From positions 1 to 11,008 of the forward strand of contig JAQCBM010000038.1 of assembly GCA_027729865.1 (NCBI GenBank): a stretch of 11,008 nt of DNA. Reading direction: 5' to 3'. How positions within the stretch are numbered: the stretch's first letter is position 1; each line of letters begins with the position of its first letter. Below the pieces are notes generated by a model. It saw only the letters and a program-made list of their open reading frames with translations, did not search any database and was not told the origin of the DNA. Shown here piece by piece: positions 5,881 through 11,008 of this stretch. This stretch comes from Actinomycetota bacterium. GTDB taxonomy: Bacteria > Actinomycetota > Actinomycetes > S36-B12. Position numbers and translations under genes: made by a program.

Positions 5881-7991
5881 GCGATCGTTTGACCGAACCG
5901 TTGGTCAGTGTGGTGCTCATCGGCTACAACGATGCACCGCGCATCGTCAAAGCGCTGGACTCCCTGCGTCAGCAGACGCTGCGATCGATCGAGATCATCG
6001 TCGTCGATGACGCATCGACGGATGCGACGTCGGAGATCGTTTCGAGTGTCGCAGGGAACGATGCTCGGGTCCGCTTGATTCGGCGCACGGAGAATTCCGG
6101 AGGCTGCAGTGCTCCACGCAACGACGGGCTGCGCGCCGCGCGCGCACCGTGGGTCATGTTCTGTGATTCCGACGATGAGTACGAACATCATGCGTGCGCC
6201 AATCTCTTGACTGCTGCACAGGACTGGGATGCTGATGTGGTCTGCGGGATGGCAGTACGTCACGATGTCCGCAAGGGCATCGACAAGCCCTGGCGGCCGG
6301 AACTGCACGACCGCGATCGCGTGGTTGACTCGCTCCAGGCGGAGCCGGACTTGCTCTACGACACCATCAGCGTAAACAAGATCTACCGGCGATCGATGCT
6401 CATCGGGAACGGCATCGAGTTTCCGCCGGGATTGTTGTTCGAAGATCAGGTATTCACCTTGCAGTGTTATCTGGCTGCTCGTCGGATCGGCATCCTGCAG
6501 TCCACGGTGTACATCTGGAACGTCGACCGGACCGCTGAGGAACTTTCTATCACCCAAGGGCGCATGCAGCGTCGCAACGTGCTGGACCGCATCGAGATCA
6601 ACAAGCAGATGGATCAGGTGCTGGTTTCCGCTGGGCCGGAACTGCAGTTGGCGAAGGCAATCAAGTTCTTGCGTCATGAGGGATACCTCTATCTGTGGGC
6701 GATCGCTGAGAACCCCGACCAAGACCGTGCCCGCGAAGCCGCCGATGCGTTTCGTGGCTACGTCATGACAGTGGATCTTGAAGCCTTCAATCACATTCGC
6801 CCCGCTCTTCGGGTGGCCATGTTCGGCCTCTTGGTGCAGGACATGGATCTGTTGCGTCGCGCAATGCGTTGGGAGCGCTGGGCGTCGGTGGTGGACGCCC
6901 GCATCACCCGAGTCGATGGTCGGGATTTCTGGATGCCAACAGATGATCGCTCAGCCCTTGGTCGCGGATCGGACTACTGGTTGGACGTGACCAGATTGCA
7001 TTTGCTGGACACGCCGTTTTCGACACGGCGTTACTTCCACGAACTCGTGGAACTTGAGGTCCTTAGAAACCGAGTGAATGTGGCGATTCGCACCCGCGAC
7101 TTCGCCGACGATCTCGATAGTTCTACCTCGGCCGATCTCGTCTGGGCAGACAAGGCTGGAGCAGTTATCGCATCGTTGCCGTTGACGCGTGAATCCGTTG
7201 ATTCAGACAACCGAGTTACATGGCGTGGATCGGGAGCGCCCACAGTGCACATCGATCGGCCCTTGATGAAGCCGGATAAGGGGGCCGTCAGTGTTCGCTT
7301 GGTGCGGCGCGGTGCAGTGAACACGACCGCGGTGCGGTCGATCGATGTCGACGTTACGCGGGTGTTCGTGCCGTTGCCACCGATCGCTTTCGCCGATCGA
7401 CCGTCGGGTGCGATGTTCGTGCCTGGGGAGCGATCGAGCGTCACGTGGCGACCGGGAGGCCTGTCACGCGGACCCGCTGCGTGGGGGCGTCGGTTGGGTC
7501 GAGCGGCGCAGCGCCGGCTACCGGGCAGTTCGACGCCGCAACGCGCGCGGGCTCGACAGGCTCTGCTGCCGGGTACCTTCGATCTACCCGTCGACCGCCC
7601 GATCGTGGCGTACGCACCCGCCGCTTCGGCAGTGGGGACGCGCTCAACGTGGCCGTTGGATCTATCGGCTTGGGCCGAGCAGATGGCTGACTGCTGCTAC
7701 CTGTTGGTTGTTGGTGATGTGGCCGAATCAATCCCGACTCGACTATGGGGTGCGGTCCGGGATGCACGCAATGAACAACTCGGGTGGGTGATCGAGCGCT
7801 CCGCGGTGGTCATCACCGACGATCCGGCTCTTATTGACGCCGTGGGCTATTCGATCGTCTTTCGACCCGATGAAGGTGCGGCACGGTACCTGCTTCCGGT
7901 GCTGCCGTCTGGATACCCGGTGATCCAGTCGATCGATCACCTCACGCAGGAAGTGCGCTCGGTCCTGGGAGTGTCCGGGGGTTCGTCATGA
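5877..7991 (+). CDS. GT2 glycosyltransferase with beta-rich middle and degenerate TagF-like C-terminus
   Basis: The 704-residue protein starts with a complete GT-A domain: PLVSVVLIGYNDAPRIVKAL (8-27), VVDDAS (42-47), GGCSAPRNDGLRAARAPWV (75-93), the DxD-type CDSDDE (96-101) and FED (188-190) as the likely base. A helical segment follows (about 230-340), then a strand-rich stretch (about 345-525) and an Arg-rich linker (about 528-565). Residues 572-690 resemble the donor half of CDP-glycerol glycerophosphotransferases: RPIVAYAPAAS in place of YAPTWR, LDLSAWAEQMADCCYLLVVGD, and VVITDDPALIDAVGYSIVFRPD in place of the VLITDYSS...D block. The TagF-type catalytic histidines and the paired serines are missing. 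Actinobacterial GT2-TagF bifunctional proteins are usually well over 1000 residues, so this looks like a shortened relative. The GT2 part should be active; the tail is probably structural or regulatory. Start and stop both overlap neighbours by 4 bp. Confidence 0.83.
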   Translation: MSDRLTEPLVSVVLIGYNDAPRIVKALDSLRQQTLRSIEIIVVDDASTDATSEIVSSVAGNDARVRLIRRTENSGGCSAPRNDGLRAARAPWVMFCDSDDEYEHHACANLLTAAQDWDADVVCGMAVRHDVRKGIDKPWRPELHDRDRVVDSLQAEPDLLYDTISVNKIYRRSMLIGNGIEFPPGLLFEDQVFTLQCYLAARRIGILQSTVYIWNVDRTAEELSITQGRMQRRNVLDRIEINKQMDQVLVSAGPELQLAKAIKFLRHEGYLYLWAIAENPDQDRAREAADAFRGYVMTVDLEAFNHIRPALRVAMFGLLVQDMDLLRRAMRWERWASVVDARITRVDGRDFWMPTDDRSALGRGSDYWLDVTRLHLLDTPFSTRRYFHELVELEVLRNRVNVAIRTRDFADDLDSSTSADLVWADKAGAVIASLPLTRESVDSDNRVTWRGSGAPTVHIDRPLMKPDKGAVSVRLVRRGAVNTTAVRSIDVDVTRVFVPLPPIAFADRPSGAMFVPGERSSVTWRPGGLSRGPAAWGRRLGRAAQRRLPGSSTPQRARARQALLPGTFDLPVDRPIVAYAPAASAVGTRSTWPLDLSAWAEQMADCCYLLVVGDVAESIPTRLWGAVRDARNEQLGWVIERSAVVITDDPALIDAVGYSIVFRPDEGAARYLLPVLPSGYPVIQSIDHLTQEVRSVLGVSGGSS

Positions 7992-9109
7992 CACGCATCG
8001 TGCTGTGTGCAAACAACATCGACGAACTCGGTGGTGCGCAACGAGTTGCGCACACGCTCGCTGACGGCTTTGCCAGGCGTGGGCACGATGTTCAGGTAGT
8101 GGGGATCACTCCATTCGACCCAGCACACGAGTGGCACGAAACGTACCCACGGCGCGTGTTGATGTCGCAGGTGTGGCCGAAGAAGACCACGCAAAATGAG
8201 CGAACCCGCGCGGGGCTTCGCGCCGAAGCGGTTGCCGGAATGGTGGAGATTCTCAAAGAAGGCGGCGAGGAACCGGCGGTTTTCATCACCGCGCAGGTGT
8301 GGGGGATGGAAATCCTGGCCGATGCCCTGGCAACCGTGAGTCCGGAGGTTCGGGCGCGATGGTCGGTCATCGGGCAGTATCACGGTGCCTTCGCCGCAGC
8401 AGCGTCTGGGCGTGATTTGGCTCGCGTGGTGCGTTCGTACTCGAATGTATCGGTCTTCACCGCGTTGACGGAAGAGGACGCGGCGGCCTTCTGCAGCGCA
8501 GGGTTGAACAACGTGCGAGTCATGCCAAATCCGCTCGCCTTCTGGCCGCAATCGATCGATGAACGGGTAGCTCGCGAGGAAAGGACGCTGCTTTATCTCG
8601 GGCGATTATCCGACGAGAAGGGCGTAGATCTGCTGATCGACGCCTGGAGCTTGGTCGCGGATGAAAATCCGAAGTGGACGTTGCAGATCGTTGGTGATGG
8701 ACCGCAGGCCGATGTGCTGCGAAGGCAGGCGAGCGAACTCGCAGGCGCGGATCGAATCGACTGGCGGTCGGCAGTCACATCCCCGCAAGAGGTGTTGCTG
8801 CACGCCGATCTACTGGTGCTCCCGTCCCGAACCGAAGGTTTGCCCCTTGTCCTGGCCGAGGCGCAAGCCTGCGCCGTCCCAGTTCTCGCAACTGACTGTT
8901 CCAGTGGAGTGCGGCAATTGGTGGGGGACTGGGGGGCACTGGTCACGCGGGGTGATTCACGCGCACTGGCCCAGGCACTCACGGTCGCGATGGGTGATGA
9001 GGCGTGGCGACGAGAGGCCGGTCAGCGAGGACGAAGCGAAATGGATCGGTACCGGCTCGATCACGTTCTCCAGGAGTGGGAAGCGCTACTTGCGCGAGTG
9101 GTGCTCTAG
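7988..9109 (+). CDS. Family 4 glycosyltransferase (GT-B)
   Basis: This 373-residue retaining GT-B transferase is of typical GT4 length. The N-terminal acceptor domain has the glycine-rich loop LGGAQRVAHTLADGFARRGH (14-33). The hinge is NVRVMPNPL (175-183). The donor domain has LLYLGRLSDEKGVDLLIDAW (201-220), with Arg206 and Lys211 expected to bind donor phosphates, then LQIVGDGP (232-239) and the EX7E region RTEGLPLVLAEAQACAVPVL (281-300; Glu283 and Glu291), and ATDCSSGVRQLV. It has no membrane segment and likely acts peripherally on a lipid-linked sugar acceptor; the donor is unknown. It is the last of the five-gene operon. The ATG at 7988 overlaps the previous stop by 4 bp and has GGGGG six bases upstream. 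Its TAG stop lies in CTAG, shared with the stop of the convergent nucleotidyltransferase, leaving no space for a terminator between them. Confidence 0.93.
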   Translation: MTRIVLCANNIDELGGAQRVAHTLADGFARRGHDVQVVGITPFDPAHEWHETYPRRVLMSQVWPKKTTQNERTRAGLRAEAVAGMVEILKEGGEEPAVFITAQVWGMEILADALATVSPEVRARWSVIGQYHGAFAAAASGRDLARVVRSYSNVSVFTALTEEDAAAFCSAGLNNVRVMPNPLAFWPQSIDERVAREERTLLYLGRLSDEKGVDLLIDAWSLVADENPKWTLQIVGDGPQADVLRRQASELAGADRIDWRSAVTSPQEVLLHADLLVLPSRTEGLPLVLAEAQACAVPVLATDCSSGVRQLVGDWGALVTRGDSRALAQALTVAMGDEAWRREAGQRGRSEMDRYRLDHVLQEWEALLARVVL

Positions 9110-9798
9110 AGGTGCTTGTTCGCGCGATCGAGATCCTCTTCGAAGTCGACCTCGACCGCGAACATCTCTCCGATATCGACCGGTAGGACGCGCATTCCGT
9201 CCTTCTCAATGGCCAACTCGATGCCGCGCTCGAAGTAGTCCGACTCCACACATTCGGCGAGTCGGGTGATCAGCGTTGTTTTGTCCTGGGCGCTGACGTA
9301 GTTGATCCCAACGGCTTCACCGCGCGCATCGGCGACCTGCTTGGACAGTTGCGCAACGAGACCCTCGGAGTTGACGGTGTACTTCACTTCCTCTTCCCCC
9401 ACGACCGCCGTATTGACGCAGATGAAGCTTTGCTCTGCGTCGATGTGGGAACGCACCGCGCTCAGCACTGCCGGATCGAAGACAACATCACCGTTCATCC
9501 ACAAGACGCCGCCCGCTGATGAGAGCCGGAGGGCTTTCAAAAGGCTGCGGTTGGTGTTGGTTTGGTCGTAGGCCTCGTTGTAGATGTAATTGACATCCGG
9601 AAAGGCCTCCAAGATCAAGTCGAGCTTGAAGCCAACCACGGTGGAAATGCGTAGGTCATCACCGAACGACTGGATGAGGTTCTCCATCTGTTGCTGCATG
9701 ATCGTGCGGCCGTCGCTGAGCGGGGTCAGGGGTTTGGGGAATGGGCGTCCGAGGCGGGTGCCCATACCGGCTGCGAGGATCACTGCCTGAATCGTCAT
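9106..9798 (-). CDS. LicC-like nucleotidyltransferase (CDP-alcohol or sugar-phosphate activating)
   Basis: The 230-residue protein is a single nucleotidyltransferase domain that joins a phosphorylated alcohol or sugar to an NMP. It opens with VILAAGMGTRLGRPFPKPL (6-24), holding the NTP loop and the conserved PK pair. NYIYNEAYDQTNTNRSLLKA (70-89) resembles the phosphocholine cytidylyltransferase LicC. WMNGDVVFD (100-108) carries the metal-binding Asp104, and VEVDFEEDLDRA (215-226) the second metal-binding acid, Asp218. Length agrees with LicC (about 230). The ATG at 9798 is chosen over an upstream in-frame ATG at 9885: it starts the conserved strand, overlaps the preceding stop by 4 bp, and has GAGAGA six bases upstream. 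Coupling to a TagF-like gene suggests the product is CDP-linked, but it is not the TagD glycerol-3-phosphate type. Phosphocholine, another alcohol phosphate or a sugar phosphate are all possible. Stop shared with the GT4 gene in CTAG. Confidence 0.85.
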   Translation of the reverse strand: MTIQAVILAAGMGTRLGRPFPKPLTPLSDGRTIMQQQMENLIQSFGDDLRISTVVGFKLDLILEAFPDVNYIYNEAYDQTNTNRSLLKALRLSSAGGVLWMNGDVVFDPAVLSAVRSHIDAEQSFICVNTAVVGEEEVKYTVNSEGLVAQLSKQVADARGEAVGINYVSAQDKTTLITRLAECVESDYFERGIELAIEKDGMRVLPVDIGEMFAVEVDFEEDLDRANKHL

Positions 9799-11008
9799 AC
9801 CGAATCTCTCGCAATCGTCCGCACTCTGCTGAGCGAACCCAGCGCGTGGTCGTGCTCGTGAATGGCTCGCCGCAGCTCCTGCCAAAAGCGCGTGGTGCTG
9901 TCGCCTGGCTCGAGGCTGTCGAAGTACAGGTTCCGCACACGCATGCGAGCTTCCTCTTGTTCATCCGTGGTGACGATGCGCGATAGGTCCGTGGTCAATG
10001 AATCGATAGTGGAATCATCGACGATGTGTGCGGCGGCGGCGACAGGTGACTCGGCGATCAACGCCTCGCGGTTGGTGCGACGATCGGTGAGGACGATGGG
10101 CGCGTCAGGGCGCAAATACAGGTGATCCAGCGTTACGGACGAGACATCGGCTATGAGCAGATTGGTGCTGCGGATGACTCCGAGCACGTCGGCATCGAGC
10201 AGAACCGTGTGACCCGCGGTCGGATCAGCGGCCGATGCCGCGTTAATCGCCTTCACTATCGCTTGATGTCCATTCCGGATGCCTGCATCATCGGAATCGA
10301 TTACTCGGGGATGAGGTTTGTAGACCACGCGGACGTTCGGTTGGGCTAGTACGGCCTGGATGATGGCAACACCGTAGAGATCCACGGAGGAGTAGTTGTT
10401 CGCCTCGTCCTCACCTTCCCAGGTGGGGGCGTACGTGATGGTGATGCGCTGGCTGGCTGGAAGGGCGGGTGGTATCTCAAGGTCCAGTTGCGGACGTCCA
10501 ACGCGGACCAGATGTGACTCGTCGAACCAGGCCAGCGCTGCTCTGTGGCGACGCACGGCTGCCTCCCCGGCCACGAAGACTTTGTCGTAGGCCTTGGCCT
10601 GATTGCTCACCATGCAGATCTTGTCGCTCTCGCCGTGGTTCACATGGATGTGCACCGCGCGCTGAAACGACAAGGCTTGAAAGTTGGTCCAGCCGTTATT
10701 CACGTACACAACAGCATGGAAATCAGCACGATCAAGCAGCGCCATCAGGTCCTCGTATCGAGGAACCAAGACAACGCGGAGTGGTGTTCGGCCAACCAGA
10801 GCGTCGTACGCCTCAACCTGACGAACGATCACGAGTGTGGTGACGTCGGTATTCGATTCGAACACCGGAAGCCACTGGGTTAACTGGTAGAGCTTGGGCG
10901 GACCGTCGGGGAAATACAGGGCGACATCTGCCCGCGGGATGTCATCGAGCTCGAAACCTTCGGGTTCGACCTGTCCTAGTTCGCGCATTCGCCTGGCGAG
11001 ACTTCGGG
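9795..11008 (-). CDS. CDP-glycerol glycerophosphotransferase-like enzyme (TagB/TagF family), 5' end cut by window
   Basis: This family moves glycerol- or ribitol-phosphate from a CDP-polyol onto a lipid-linked acceptor at the inner membrane face, building teichoic-acid-like chains. The GT-B-like signatures are intact. Numbered from the Met at 10988, HVNHGESDK (115-123) holds the first catalytic-type histidine (His118); ITYAPTWEGEDE (184-195); VVYKPHPR (221-228) holds the second (His226); LLIADVSSV (277-285) binds donor phosphate; RPDAPIVLTDRR follows. The frame continues without a stop from 10988 to the window edge (reading RSLARR before the Met), so the true start may lie outside and the N-terminus is treated as partial. 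Family members with only this domain run near 400 residues, so little may be missing. The stop overlaps the start of the LicC-like gene by 4 bp, so they are co-translated. The polyol is not certain: glycerol is the family default. Confidence 0.87.
   Translation of the reverse strand, partial: RSLARRMRELGQVEPEGFELDDIPRADVALYFPDGPPKLYQLTQWLPVFESNTDVTTLVIVRQVEAYDALVGRTPLRVVLVPRYEDLMALLDRADFHAVVYVNNGWTNFQALSFQRAVHIHVNHGESDKICMVSNQAKAYDKVFVAGEAAVRRHRAALAWFDESHLVRVGRPQLDLEIPPALPASQRITITYAPTWEGEDEANNYSSVDLYGVAIIQAVLAQPNVRVVYKPHPRVIDSDDAGIRNGHQAIVKAINAASAADPTAGHTVLLDADVLGVIRSTNLLIADVSSVTLDHLYLRPDAPIVLTDRRTNREALIAESPVAAAAHIVDDSTIDSLTTDLSRIVTTDEQEEARMRVRNLYFDSLEPGDSTTRFWQELRRAIHEHDHALGSLSRVRTIARDSV

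Noticed and set aside
2380..6706. GCGATCGC octamers as cyanobacterial HIP1 elements
   Set aside because: Only three copies in 11 kb, and the gene content and promoters are actinobacterial; better treated as part of the general CGATCG excess.
5784..6794. A 336-codon minus-strand open frame over the start of the 704-residue transferase
   Set aside because: It is a shadow of the GT2 frame: it crosses two operon genes, has no family motif, and no sensible start context.
7590..7991. Frameshift or pseudogene explanation for the degenerate TagF-like tail
   Set aside because: The frame runs intact to a stop that overlaps the next start by 4 bp, like all neighbouring junctions, so the gene looks maintained at this length.
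9092..9125. Hairpin GCGCGA...TCGCGC around the CTAG stop as a bidirectional terminator
   Set aside because: Only a 6-bp stem with a 22-base loop and no T tract; too weak to call a terminator.
9799..9885. Upstream start for the LicC-like gene at 9885
   Set aside because: The 29 extra residues precede the conserved first strand, have no family counterpart, and overlap the TagF-like gene; the ATG at 9798 has a good ribosome-binding site.

Overview
The window looks like a chromosomal segment of a moderately high-GC actinomycete (Actinomycetota). The signs are GC-rich third positions, GTG start codons at two genes, ATGA/GTGA start-stop overlaps at almost every junction, and -10-like hexamers (TANNNT) exactly six bases before ATG codons, the layout of leaderless actinobacterial mRNAs. 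A genus cannot be named from the sequence. The window is almost entirely coding: the only real intergenic spaces are 37 bp at 2291-2327 and 10 bp at 940-949. No stretch over 300 bp lacks a gene. I see no tRNA, rRNA, CRISPR array, insertion sequence or attachment site.

Layout. (1) 2-508 (+): purE, probably the tail of a purine (purK-purE) operon. (2) 505-2290 (-): a two-gene unit read leftward, first a UDP-glucose 6-dehydrogenase (ugd), then a small YccU-family CoA-binding protein. (3) 2328-9109 (+): an operon of five putative glycosyltransferases of differing architecture, each start overlapping the previous stop by 4 bp. They are a GT2 with a large unrecognised N-terminal region, an ExoA-like membrane GT2, a CgeB-like GT-B, a long GT2 with a degenerate TagF-like C-terminus, and a GT4. 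(4) 9106-11008 (-): a two-gene unit, a CDP-glycerol glycerophosphotransferase-like (TagF/TarF) enzyme cut by the window edge, followed by a LicC-like nucleotidyltransferase.

Together, everything except purE and the CoA-binding protein fits a locus for a phosphate- and uronate-containing cell-surface glycopolymer (teichoic/teichuronic acid-like, or capsule). Ugd would supply UDP-glucuronate. The LicC-like enzyme would supply a CDP-activated alcohol or other activated phosphate building block. The TagF-like enzyme would transfer a polyol phosphate, and the five glycosyltransferases would build and decorate the repeat unit. No exporter, polymerase (Wzx/Wzy or ABC) or LCP ligase is in the window; if the reading is right they should lie nearby, most likely beyond the right edge.

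The most distinctive features are a perfectly centred divergent promoter between ugd and the glycosyltransferase operon (a 7-bp dyad whose arms are outward-facing -10 boxes), the degenerate TagF-like tail of the 704-residue transferase next to an intact TagF-like gene, and both convergent gene pairs ending in a 4-bp palindrome that is the stop codon on both strands.
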